Source: Paludisphaera mucosa (lineage in GTDB: Bacteria; Planctomycetota; Planctomycetia; Isosphaerales; Isosphaeraceae). Taken from it: a DNA stretch of 64,000 nucleotides. Below the pieces are notes generated by a model. The model was not told the DNA's origin. It was given only the letters and a program-made list of their open reading frames with translations, and searched no databases. Position 1 is the first letter of the stretch; the number at the start of each line of letters is the position of its first letter. A program made the translations under genes and the position numbers. The DNA is taken from assembly GCF_029589435.1 (NCBI RefSeq), contig NZ_JARRAG010000002.1, positions 2,108,001-2,172,000 of the forward strand, written 5' to 3'. Positions 44,900-52,907 of this stretch are shown in pieces.

Positions 44900-46471
44900 T
44901 CAAAAGAGGTTGTCGAAGAAGTTGGTCACGGACTTCGGGAAGACGTTGAGGGACTGATTGCTGCTGGTCTTGGGGGGTGGACGCCGGAACAGCTTCTTGC
45001 TGGGGGCGGCCTGGCCGTTCTGGGTGGCGGCCGCCGCCTGGGCCAACTTCTGCGCCTTCTGATACTTCGCCATGCTCGGCCGGTTGACCGTCAGGAGGAC
45101 TTCCGGGGCCGGCGTGTTCGGCACGAAGGTCGTACCGTCGCTGCCCAGGAGGCGGAGCGAGACCGGGGCCGAGGTCGCCGTGTTGTTGTTCTTGAAGGTC
45201 TCGTTGAGCCCGTTCTCCGGGTCGGCGATGGCGACGATCTTGGCCGTCCCGATCCCGTCGAGGAGGATCCCCGAAGGCAGCCGGCTGGGGAGGGAGACGG
45301 TCTGGGAGATCGCCTGGACGTACCCCGGCGCGAGGCCCGGCACGATGACGTCGCTCAGGAAGATGGTGCGGGTGGTGTTGCCGCTGGGGCCGACCAGCAT
45401 GAAGCGGACGCGGAACGGGCCCGGGTCGACGGTCCCCATGTTCTGCACGGTCGTGCTGACGTCGAAGTTCCCGCCCCAGACCAGGTCGCCCGTCGACGGC
45501 GCGACGGTCCCCACCGCGAGGTCGGGCAGGTTCGTCTGGATCGGCGTGGTGGCGACGTCCGCGGGCAGGGAGATGCCGACGGCCGCCTGGTCGATCCCCG
45601 TCCCGCCGATCGCGTAGTGCGGACCCACCGGGTTGGTGAGGAAATCGGCGTCGGGCAGGATCGTGATGGTGAACTGGCTGTAGCCCGCCAGCAGCACGGG
45701 CGGGATCGCCGGCAGCGCGATCGACTTCTCGACGTTCACCGTCTGCCAGGGCTGGATCGTCGGAACGTTGATGCTGCCGATCGTGACGTCCGAGCCGGTC
45801 CCCTGGGCGATCCCCGCCGGCGTCAGCACGATCTGGGCCCGGGTCGCGGGGGCCGCGCCGTAGGACTTGTTGGTGATCTGGCTCGTCACCGCGAGATTAT
45901 TGCCCCAGGTGGCCGTACCCGGGTAGACGCCCACCGACGCCGCGATCAACTGGGCGGGCTGCGAGGGGGCGATCTGGATGATCGCCTGGTCGTACCCCGG
46001 CCCGATCCCGCTGTCGTTGCGCTCGTTGGACTCGGCGACCTGCTTCTGCGAGTCGACCTTCAGCCCCACCTGGAGGAGGCCGGACGTGCCCAGGCCGGGG
46101 ACCGGGTTGGCCGGCAGCTTGACGTCGGTGGTGAACGGGATGGACTGGCCGGCGGCGAGGCCGTTGGGGATCGTCACCTCGCCCAGGTAGACCGAATAGC
46201 GGCCGATGGTCGACCGGCTGCCGGCGTAGATCGCCACGTTGAAGGGGCCGGCGGCGTTGCCGTCCCCCTGGTTGGTGATCTGGCCGGTGGCGGTGACCGT
46301 ATCGCCCCAGTCGGCGTCCTGGACCATGACCAGCGAGGAGCCCACGAGGTCGGGCAAGGCTTGCCCCGTCGCGGAGAGGACTTCGCGCTTCTCGAGGGAG
46401 TCGAATCGCAAGATGATCGGCCCGCGCCCCCAGGCGCGGCGACGTCCCTCGGAGCGTCGCTTGTCGGACAT
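44900..46471 (-). CDS. CARDB-repeat surface protein with LEPR-XLL-like N-terminus
   Basis: A 523-residue protein. The N-terminus is basic and then reads ILRFDSLEKREVLSATG, close in form to the LEPR-XLL motif. About four CARDB/Ig-like units follow, each starting with a phrase such as PDLVGSS or PDLAVGTV, containing QITNQGDGNAAGPFNV-type strands and ending in SNERND- or NETFKNNNT-type turns. The C-terminal 70 residues are Lys/Ala/Gln/Pro-rich and end FPKSVTNFFDNLF. CARDB modules are adhesive or structural, so a cell-surface role is likely. The ribosome binding site is AAGGAGGAGG. Confidence 0.82.
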   Translation of the reverse strand: MSDKRRSEGRRRAWGRGPIILRFDSLEKREVLSATGQALPDLVGSSLVMVQDADWGDTVTATGQITNQGDGNAAGPFNVAIYAGSRSTIGRYSVYLGEVTIPNGLAAGQSIPFTTDVKLPANPVPGLGTSGLLQVGLKVDSQKQVAESNERNDSGIGPGYDQAIIQIAPSQPAQLIAASVGVYPGTATWGNNLAVTSQITNKSYGAAPATRAQIVLTPAGIAQGTGSDVTIGSINVPTIQPWQTVNVEKSIALPAIPPVLLAGYSQFTITILPDADFLTNPVGPHYAIGGTGIDQAAVGISLPADVATTPIQTNLPDLAVGTVAPSTGDLVWGGNFDVSTTVQNMGTVDPGPFRVRFMLVGPSGNTTRTIFLSDVIVPGLAPGYVQAISQTVSLPSRLPSGILLDGIGTAKIVAIADPENGLNETFKNNNTATSAPVSLRLLGSDGTTFVPNTPAPEVLLTVNRPSMAKYQKAQKLAQAAAATQNGQAAPSKKLFRRPPPKTSSNQSLNVFPKSVTNFFDNLF

Positions 46472-46705
46472 GCTCGTCCTCCTCCTTGAGAAGCATTCGG
46501 CGAGGCCGTACCCCGCACGGGTCGGCGGCCCCTTCGCCGTCGACCGGCCCCCTCATCTTGACTGGCGACGGGGAGGGGGCGATCCGGCTGATTCGAACTG
46601 AACCCATCCTGGGCTTCCGGGCAAAATAGCCGCGTCGCCGATCCCGGTCAAGGCGAGTCGCGGAGGAGCGTGGTCTTCTTAACGACGCCGCGCATCGCCG
46701 GGCGA

Positions 46706-46738
46706 GGCCGAGGCGCGACCGTCCGTCGCGCCTCGGCC
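46706..46738 (-). terminator. Terminator of the YncE/phosphoesterase gene
   Basis: GGCCGAGGCGCGAC (46706-46719) and GTCGCGCCTCGGCC (46725-46738) form a perfect 14-base stem with a five-base loop, starting 13 bases after the stop codon. No T tract follows, as is common for terminator hairpins in this kind of genome. Confidence 0.65.
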
Positions 46739-46751
46739 CGGGCGGGAGCGG

Positions 46752-49325
46752 TCAATCCCTGGGGCCGACCCGATAGGCGATCGCCCGTCGCACGGCCGGG
46801 GGCATCGGCGCGTCCTCGCCTTTGACGGCGTGCCAGAGGATCTCGTTCAGCTCGAAGTCGTCGACCTTGTCGTATTCGCTGAAATCCATCTTCGACGAAC
46901 GCTCCGCGCCGTAGGCGACCGCGGTGTTCCTGGCTTCGAGGTCGATGCGCGCCGGCTCGTGCTGATAAGGGGTGAGGTCGGCCGCGTCGGTGAAGCTGCT
47001 GAACATGGGGGTGGCCGCGGCGTCGAACTGGCTCAGGGGGGGAAGGCCGAGGATCAACTCCATCGTCCGGATCATGCCGACCGTGCCGTACTGGGTGCTG
47101 TCGAGGGAGCCCCGCTTGGTGTAGGGGCTGACGACCAGCCCCACGGTGCGGTGGGCGTCGACGTGGTCGGGGCCGTTCTGGGCGTCGTCCTCGATGACGA
47201 AGATGGCGGTCTCGGGCCAGAGCTTGCTCTTGCTGACGGCGTCGACGATCCGCCCCAGCGCCAGGTCGTTGCTCGCCACGCAGGCCGCGGGGGTGAACGT
47301 GCCGGGGGTGGTGCCCGTGGTGTGGTCCTCTCCCAGGCTCATCACGATGAAACGCGGCATCGTCCCGTTCTTCTCGAACTCGCGGTATTCCTTGAGGAAG
47401 ACCTCGGCGTCCTGCGTGTCGCGGGGGTCGAGGCCGTATTCGGGGCAGACGTGGCCGACCAGGCCCGGCACGCGTCCTTCCATCTTCGTCCGGCCCTCGC
47501 CGGTGCTGACGCGCTTGCCGTATTCGCCGTAGCTCCGATACGAGAGGCCGGCCCGGGCGCACGCGTCCCACAGGTAGCCGGACGGGGCCCTGGCCAGGTC
47601 GTCATCGTCGTCGTCGATGCCGGTGCGTCGCGAGTACGTCAGGGCCCAGTTCCGGGCGATGTAGTCGGTGTTGTACGCCATCGTCGACCAGGGGTGGCCG
47701 TCGGCGGAGACGTGGCCGTTGCAGTAAAGGTTGTCGAGCTGAACGAACTCGCGGGCCAGCTTGTGGTGGTTGGGGGTCACTTGCTCGCCGAAGAGCGTCA
47801 GGGCGGGATCGCCGTTCCCGCGGGGCATGTCGCCGAGGACCTGGTCGTAGGTCCGGTTCTCCTTGATGATGTAGATCACGTACTTGATCGGCGAAGGGTC
47901 GCCGACCTTCGTCGGGATCGCCGTCTTGACGTCCGAGGGCGACCCGGCCAATCGCGCGTCCGAGTAGGGGCAGTTGCGATAGACGGTCGCGGTGTACTCG
48001 GCCAGCTTGGCGTCGTCCGGGACGGGGACGATCGTGAGCGCCCCCGAGAGCGTCGTGCCGATGTACGGGAACTTGCGAAGCTCCTTCACGACGTCGGAGG
48101 GGAGGTCGACCTTCTCCTTGGTGATGATCTCTTCGATGCGCCTGCGGTCGGCCTCGCTGGGGGGGTTGGGGCGGGTCTGGTTCCCCTTGCCGACGCCGAC
48201 GAGCAGCCGGCCGCCGTCGGGCGTGACGGCGAGCGAGGTCGGATACCAGCCGGTCGGGATGAACCCCTTGACCTGGCTCCGGGCGGGGACGCGGACGTCG
48301 ATCACGGCGACGCAGTTGTTGTCGGCGTTGGCGACGAACAGCGTCTCGCCGTCGGGCGCGACGGCCAGGGCGTCGGGGGTGCTCCCCTCGGGGGCCAGGG
48401 GGAAGAGCGAGGTGACGATGGTCTCGATCACCACCCCCCGCAGCGCGTCGATCACGGAGACGCTGTTGCTGGAGGCGTTGGCCACGAAGATGCGGTCGTC
48501 CTTGGGGTGGGCCGCGATCTGGTTGGGGTGCTCGCCGACCGGGATCCGGGCCGCGACCCGCAGGTCGGCCGGGTCGAGGGCCAGGACGGCCCGGCTCGCC
48601 CAGTCCGACACGTAGACCTGGCGGCCGTTGCGGCCGAAGGCCACGTCGTAGGGTCGCGCGCCGGCCGGCGCGGTGATCGGCTTGCGGCCGTCCCCGGCGT
48701 CGACGGGGGTCGCCGTGATCGTGCCCGCGGCGACGTCCAGGCTGTAGAGGGTCCGCCCGGCCGGGTCGAGCGCCAGGCCGCTCCGGAAGTGCTTGGGGGG
48801 CGCCGGCTCGCCCTTGGCCTTCGCTTTGGCCTTGGCCTGGCCCGGCGCGGGGGTCGGCTCGGGCTCGCTCGTCCGGATCAGCTTGTCCCCGTTCAGGTCG
48901 AACGTGTGGAGGAGGCCCGATCCGCCGCCGGACCACCAGACCTTGCCCGCCTTAGGCTCCAGGGCCAGGCCGAACCAGCTCTGGCGCACGGTCTCGGCGG
49001 CGACCACGGCCCGGGTCTCCAGGTCGATCAGCGAGAGGTTGTGGGTGTTGAACCCGCTCGTGGCCGCGAGGGCGTGCCGGCCGTCGGCCAGGGGGATGAT
49101 GTTCAGCGGGAGGTCCGTCAGCTCGACGTGATCGCCGGCCGGCGTCAGCGTCCAGCCGTTGGGCAGCAGGAACCCCTTCTCGGTGGGGCCGGCGTAGCGC
49201 GCCGGCGCCGGGGCCGGGGCGGCCTCCTTCGCCGCCGTCGGCTCCTGGGCGCGGGCCAGGAAGAGGCTCGTCGAGACGACGCCCGACGTGATGACCGAGA
49301 CCGCGCCGATTTTTCGCCAGATCAT
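46752..49325 (-). CDS. Bifunctional YncE-like beta-propeller/phosphoesterase (alkaline phosphatase superfamily)
   Basis: An 857-residue exported protein with a signal peptide (residues 1-27, ending ARAQE). Residues about 60-400 form a YVTN/YncE-like propeller with repeats such as VYVSDWASRAVLALDPADL, IFVANASSNSVSVIDALRG and LFVANADNNCVAVIDV. Residues about 480-830 match the phosphoesterase family of phospholipase C-like enzymes (KENRTYDQVLGDM, NGHVSADGHPWST, VMSLGEDHTTGT, IEDDAQNGPDHVDAHR), which carries the metal ligands. An Ala/Lys-rich linker (QAKAKAKAKGE) interrupts the propeller. Probable role is extracytoplasmic phosphate-ester hydrolysis. Confidence 0.9.
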   Translation of the reverse strand: MIWRKIGAVSVITSGVVSTSLFLARAQEPTAAKEAAPAPAPARYAGPTEKGFLLPNGWTLTPAGDHVELTDLPLNIIPLADGRHALAATSGFNTHNLSLIDLETRAVVAAETVRQSWFGLALEPKAGKVWWSGGGSGLLHTFDLNGDKLIRTSEPEPTPAPGQAKAKAKAKGEPAPPKHFRSGLALDPAGRTLYSLDVAAGTITATPVDAGDGRKPITAPAGARPYDVAFGRNGRQVYVSDWASRAVLALDPADLRVAARIPVGEHPNQIAAHPKDDRIFVANASSNSVSVIDALRGVVIETIVTSLFPLAPEGSTPDALAVAPDGETLFVANADNNCVAVIDVRVPARSQVKGFIPTGWYPTSLAVTPDGGRLLVGVGKGNQTRPNPPSEADRRRIEEIITKEKVDLPSDVVKELRKFPYIGTTLSGALTIVPVPDDAKLAEYTATVYRNCPYSDARLAGSPSDVKTAIPTKVGDPSPIKYVIYIIKENRTYDQVLGDMPRGNGDPALTLFGEQVTPNHHKLAREFVQLDNLYCNGHVSADGHPWSTMAYNTDYIARNWALTYSRRTGIDDDDDDLARAPSGYLWDACARAGLSYRSYGEYGKRVSTGEGRTKMEGRVPGLVGHVCPEYGLDPRDTQDAEVFLKEYREFEKNGTMPRFIVMSLGEDHTTGTTPGTFTPAACVASNDLALGRIVDAVSKSKLWPETAIFVIEDDAQNGPDHVDAHRTVGLVVSPYTKRGSLDSTQYGTVGMIRTMELILGLPPLSQFDAAATPMFSSFTDAADLTPYQHEPARIDLEARNTAVAYGAERSSKMDFSEYDKVDDFELNEILWHAVKGEDAPMPPAVRRAIAYRVGPRD

Positions 49326-49364
49326 GAGAGTCGAGTCCCCCTGAGCGGTCGGTCGTCCGTCGCA

Positions 49365-49391
49365 GGGCGGGGCCCGTCCGCGGGCCAGCCC
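49365..49391 (-). terminator. Probable terminator after the DUF1559 gene
   Basis: GGCCCG (49371-49376) and CGGGCC (49381-49386) form a stem with a TCCG tetraloop, extended by GGGC (49365-49368)/GCCC (49388-49391) across a small bulge. It lies in the 81-base gap before the YncE-type gene. Confidence 0.5.
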
Positions 49392-49406
49392 GAGCGACCG
49401 TGATGG

Positions 49407-50423
49407 TCAGTAAGAGTCGCCGCCGACGACCTCGCCCGAGGCGATGGTCCCGAGGGCGCGCCAGGTCTCGCCGTTCACGGCGTCCCTGATGAATCGGACG
49501 CTGCCGTCGCCGAAGAGGCCCTCGACGCCTCCCGGATGGTAGCTGCGGGCGGTGACCGCCGAATAGGTGGGGCCCCCCTTCTTCTCGCGCTGGCCGACCA
49601 GGTCGAGATCGGGCCGAGGCGAGGCCGAGTAGCCGGGCGTGCGGAAGTTCGGAGGCCATGCGGTCGTGACGCCGGTCTGGTGCGACTGGCCGTCGCTCCA
49701 CTCGGTGTGACCGCGGTTGAGCTGGCACGAGCCGCCGGCGTACTCGGGGGCCACGGTCATGGGGGCGGCGTTCGGGGGCGGGATCGAGTCGGGCCGGTTG
49801 ATGTTCGCCAGGCCTCCGCAGTCGCGGAGGAGCGGTTGCTTGGCCTTGCCCTCCGAAGCGATGAGCGTCTGGCTGAGGCCGTCGCGGAACTCGGCCAGCC
49901 GCCGGCTCGCGTTGGGACCGAAAGCCGATCGGTTGACGGGTCCCGTGAATCCCCCCCAGACCAGCCAGTCTCCCATCACGAACCCGTACGTCCCGACGAC
50001 CCCCGATTCCCCGGGGACCGGCGACGAGTCGACCTCGCTCGGGCAGATGAACATGTCGACCCGCTGGGTCGAGACGGTCAGGTTGACGGCCGATTCGCCC
50101 GAGAAATCGAAGTTGATGGCGTTGTACATCGCCCCCTGCTCCAGCAAGGGGAGGATCCGTCCCTGGACGCTCCAGCCGAGCCACATCGCGACCGTGGAGC
50201 CCGACCCTCGAAGGACGCAGGTGGGCGGGAATGCGCCCGCGATGCTCTCGTAGTTGTGGACCCCCAGCCCCAACTGCTTCAGGTTGTTCGTGCATTGCAT
50301 CCTCCGAGCCGCCTCGCGGGCGGCCTGGACGGCCGGCAGCAGGAGCGCGATCAGGACCGCGATGATGGCGATCACCACCAGCAGCTCGATCAGCGTGAAG
50401 CCGCGATTGATGGGGCGTTTCAT
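49407..50423 (-). CDS. DUF1559 pseudopilin-like protein
   Basis: A 338-residue protein. It begins MKRPINRGFTLIELLVVIAI, a type IV pilin/type II secretion N-terminus with prepilin peptidase site (G before FTLIE) and a hydrophobic helix to about residue 30. QAAREAARRMQCTNNLKQLG and YHPGGVEGLFGDGSVRFI are hallmark segments of the DUF1559 family, which is hugely expanded in Planctomycetes. Function of the family is not established; a pseudopilus or matrix component is likely. The gene is divergent from the DedA gene. Confidence 0.95.
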   Translation of the reverse strand: MKRPINRGFTLIELLVVIAIIAVLIALLLPAVQAAREAARRMQCTNNLKQLGLGVHNYESIAGAFPPTCVLRGSGSTVAMWLGWSVQGRILPLLEQGAMYNAINFDFSGESAVNLTVSTQRVDMFICPSEVDSSPVPGESGVVGTYGFVMGDWLVWGGFTGPVNRSAFGPNASRRLAEFRDGLSQTLIASEGKAKQPLLRDCGGLANINRPDSIPPPNAAPMTVAPEYAGGSCQLNRGHTEWSDGQSHQTGVTTAWPPNFRTPGYSASPRPDLDLVGQREKKGGPTYSAVTARSYHPGGVEGLFGDGSVRFIRDAVNGETWRALGTIASGEVVGGDSY

Positions 50424-50777
50424 GGGGCGGGTCGTCCTGGCGGGATTCGGGCGTTCGGCCGGGCGGCTCGAGTTCGGCCGCAAGTATCGAGAGGCCCCCG
50501 GTGGAACGCAAATGAAACTTGCGTGTAGGCGGGTCGGCCCGTCGCCGCGGGCCCCGAGGTCGGGGCCGATCGCGTCGCCCCGGCGCTCGCGACCGACCAA
50601 CGTCGCAGGGCCACGCCCGGCAAGCAGTTCGGGGCCGTCGGGGCCGGTCGTCCGGGCGACCGCCGCCCCGGGCGCGAGGAGGGCCTCGACGCATCGGCCG
50701 CGTTGTGATACCTGTGGTTGAGGGCGAGGCGTCGACGACGCCGGAGACCGGAGCGGGTCGGAAGTCAGGAGTCGAGG
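50424..50777. other. Divergent intergenic region between the DUF1559 and DedA genes
   Basis: 354 bases without a supported gene. The only structured element is the ACGCAA-N7-TTGCGT palindrome at 50506-50524. No good promoter pair was seen. Confidence 0.4.
50506..50524. promoter_or_regulatory. Short palindrome ACGCAA-N7-TTGCGT
   Basis: A perfect six-base inverted repeat (50506-50511/50519-50524) with an ATGAAAC spacer, about 85 bases upstream of the DUF1559 start. Its size and spacing fit a dimeric repressor site, but no regulator is known. Confidence 0.3.
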
Positions 50778-51614
50778 TTGACGGAGCAGCTGATCGGACA
50801 ACTCGGGTACATCGGGATCGCCCTGATCCTGGTGCTGGGGGGCTTCGGCCTGCCGATCCCGGAGGAGGCCCCCGTCCTGCTGGCGGCGATCCTCACCCGC
50901 AACGGCAAGATGTGGGGGCCGCTGGCCTTCGCGGCGTGCATGATCGGCGTCCTGCTCGGCGACTTCCTCGTCTATCTGCTGGGATACCGATTCGGCGAGC
51001 GGGTCCTCAGCAACCGCTTCACGCGGCGGCTCTTGACGAAGCCGCGCGAGGCCCAGATCAAGGGCTACTTCCACCGCCACGGCTTCAAGATCCTGATCCT
51101 GGGCCGGTTCGCGGTCGGCTTCCGGACGGCCGCCTACCTGACGGCCGGCATCCTCAAGCTGCCCCCGCTCAAGCTCCTGGTGATCGACGTGCTCGCCGCG
51201 CTCCTGAGCACCAGCCTGATGTTCGCGCTCGGCTACCTGTTCGCCGACCAGATCGAGAAGGGGCTCCACGAGGCCCAGCAGTGGGTGGCGATCGCGATCG
51301 CGGCGGGGGTCGCGGTCTGGCTGATCCATCGCTATTACAAGGCGCACCTCCGGGCCGGCCTCCCCGTCGGCCCGCCCGTCCTCGACTCGGACGACCTCCC
51401 CCTGCCCTTCGACGACCTCCGGACGAAGCCGGATCCCGCGGACGCCGCGCGACGTGAAGCCGTCGCGACGTCGCCGCCCCCCTCCCCCCCGGCCCCTGCG
51501 GCGGACCGTGGCGAGCCGCCGGCGACGCCGACGTATCCCGCCGACCCGGCCCCGCGGCCCTCGCCGCTCGACGCCCCGCTGGAGAGCGAATCCCACCCCC
51601 TCAGCCGCGCCTGA
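50778..51614 (+). CDS. DedA-family membrane protein
   Basis: A 278-residue inner-membrane protein. The TTG at 50778 was chosen because AGGAG lies six bases upstream and it gives the usual DedA beginning (LTEQLIGQLGYIGIALI); the frame further upstream is Arg-rich and looks untranslated. Family features are GGFGLPIPEEAPVLLAA, GDFLVYLLGYRFG, and the GRFAVGFRTAAYLTAG loop. DedA proteins are thought to move lipids or couple to proton motive force. A Pro/Ala/Asp-rich tail of about 75 residues extends the normal length of about 200. Confidence 0.88.
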   Translation: MTEQLIGQLGYIGIALILVLGGFGLPIPEEAPVLLAAILTRNGKMWGPLAFAACMIGVLLGDFLVYLLGYRFGERVLSNRFTRRLLTKPREAQIKGYFHRHGFKILILGRFAVGFRTAAYLTAGILKLPPLKLLVIDVLAALLSTSLMFALGYLFADQIEKGLHEAQQWVAIAIAAGVAVWLIHRYYKAHLRAGLPVGPPVLDSDDLPLPFDDLRTKPDPADAARREAVATSPPPSPPAPAADRGEPPATPTYPADPAPRPSPLDAPLESESHPLSRA

Positions 51615-51701
51615 AGCCGTGCTCGGAGCGCTCGCGAAGGGCGTCCAAGATAAGCATGCGTCCGGTCGTCACGGGGCCCGATCCGGGCGCCTAAAGTCGT
51701 G

Positions 51702-51730
51702 TTGACCGCATGGTGTGATCCTGGTAGGTT
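51702..51730 (+). promoter_or_regulatory. Candidate promoter of the PEP-CTERM gene
   Basis: TTGACC (51702-51707) and TAGGTT (51725-51730) are separated by 17 bases. The -35 box is good and the -10 box is partial. The leader would be about 230 bases and includes the hairpin at 51916-51943. The rest of the 355-base gap after the DedA gene holds no gene. Confidence 0.35.
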
Positions 51731-51915
51731 CCGCCTTCGTCTCCGACGGCCAGTCTCGAGACGACGTCGCCGGGACCACGGCCCGCCTCAGTGAGAGGCG
51801 AGTCGCGGCGGGGATCGCCGAATCGATCCCTCCCGACCCGCTTCGACCCGACGGCGGCACGCGGGTACCGCCCGGAGACGTTCTCCGGTCGGCGAGTTAC
51901 GGATCGACTCGCACG

Positions 51916-51943
51916 AGGCCGCTCGTGATGCGACGAGCGGCCT
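51916..51943 (+). promoter_or_regulatory. Perfect leader hairpin before the PEP-CTERM gene
   Basis: AGGCCGCTCG (51916-51925) and CGAGCGGCCT (51934-51943) form a perfect ten-base stem with an eight-base loop TGATGCGA, ending 26 bases before the start codon and just before the ribosome binding site. It could attenuate transcription or protect the mRNA 5' part. Confidence 0.5.
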
Positions 51944-51969
51944 GGATCAACCCTGGAAGATCGACTCGA

Positions 51970-52758
51970 ATGAACAAGATTACTCTCGCTCTCGCCATGG
52001 GGGCTGGTCTCGTGCTGAGCGCGGCCGCCCCGACCGCCCACGCCACCCCGATCGTGCAGCAGCTCGACGCCCCCGACATCTCGGCCTCGGCGTTCAACAG
52101 CCTGTTCAAGCCGATCGCCGAGGCCCCGCCGATCACGGCGGAGTACCGGTTCATCAACACGCCGCTCACCGGCGTGGTGCAGTCGCAGGTCCTCGAAGGG
52201 ACCGGCGCCTACGCGGGCGTCTACGCCTACGCCTACCAGTTCGGCGTCAAGAACGTCACCGATTCGAGCGGCGAGCCGACCTCGGTCAACAGCGCCTCGC
52301 TCCAGTTCAACGCGACGCCCACCCGGGCCGACCTGCTCGGCACCGGCGGCCCCGGCAGCGCCGTGTTCGTCGTCAAGGACGGCACGGTCGGCGGCCTGAG
52401 CCTGCCCGCCGCCTCGCCCGGCAGCGTCGTCCAGGCCCCCAGCTCGATCGCCTGGCTCCCGGGCGACAAGACCGGCGCCCTGACCTTCCAGTACCTGGAC
52501 GCCACCAAGAGCACCGACCCGCTCGGAGCCGGCGCCACCAGCGGCACCATCGTCGTGCTGACCACGGAGAAGTGGACCAACAAGCTGGTCAGCCTCCAGA
52601 ACGCCAACCCCCAGATCGTGTACCCCTCGGCCTACGCCTCCGAAGGCGGGCCGATCCAGGAGGTCCCGGTCCCCGAGCCGTCGACGGTCCTCGCCTGGGC
52701 CGGCATGATCGCCGCCGCCGGCGTCGTCCAGCGCCGCCGCAGCCGCCGCGCCGTCTGA
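51970..52758 (+). CDS. PEP-CTERM sorting-domain protein
   Basis: A 262-residue exported protein. Signal peptide residues 1-25 (LALAMGAGLVLSAAAPTAHA). The body is rich in Ala, Ser, Thr and Gly and strand-forming (VNSASLQFNATPTRADLLGT). The C-terminus VPEPSTVLAWAGMIAAAGVV followed by RRRSRR is a textbook PEP-CTERM signal: VPEP, hydrophobic helix, basic tail. Such proteins are cut and sorted by exosortase and usually belong to the extracellular matrix. No exosortase gene is visible in the window. Start ATG 51970 follows a GGAAG element at 11 bases. Confidence 0.92.
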   Translation: MNKITLALAMGAGLVLSAAAPTAHATPIVQQLDAPDISASAFNSLFKPIAEAPPITAEYRFINTPLTGVVQSQVLEGTGAYAGVYAYAYQFGVKNVTDSSGEPTSVNSASLQFNATPTRADLLGTGGPGSAVFVVKDGTVGGLSLPAASPGSVVQAPSSIAWLPGDKTGALTFQYLDATKSTDPLGAGATSGTIVVLTTEKWTNKLVSLQNANPQIVYPSAYASEGGPIQEVPVPEPSTVLAWAGMIAAAGVVQRRRSRRAV

Positions 52759-52788
52759 CGCGACGACGGCCTCGCGACGAGATCCAGG

Positions 52789-52825
52789 AGCCCCTCGCCC
52801 CGTCCCCCCGGACGTGCGAGGGGCT
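52789..52825 (+). terminator. Terminator of the PEP-CTERM gene
   Basis: AGCCCCTCGC (52789-52798) pairs perfectly with GCGAGGGGCT (52816-52825), and an inner CGTCC/GGACG stem (52801-52805/52810-52814) continues it. It lies 30 bases after the stop codon. A promoter for the next gene starts a few bases later. Confidence 0.7.
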
Positions 52826-52837
52826 TCGCCGTTTCGA

Positions 52838-52867
52838 ACCGATCGGCGATCGCGTATAATGATCGGT
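52838..52867 (+). promoter_or_regulatory. Promoter with palindrome bracketing the -10 box, LarA-like gene
   Basis: A perfect TATAAT (52855-52860) lies about 48 bases before the start codon; the -35 region is weak (TTTCGA at 52832). ACCGATC (52838-52844) and GATCGGT (52861-52867) are perfect inverted repeats separated by 16 bases that enclose the -10 box, the expected place for a repressor site. Confidence 0.5.
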
Positions 52868-52907
52868 CCCGCGGGTCGACCCCGCGGCGGCGAGAGCGTC
52901 CAGCCCC

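Noticed and set aside
51615-51969. Sigma-54 promoter upstream of the PEP-CTERM gene
   Set aside because: Some PEP-CTERM genes use RpoN, so I looked for TGGCAC-N5-TTGC; no convincing match is present.
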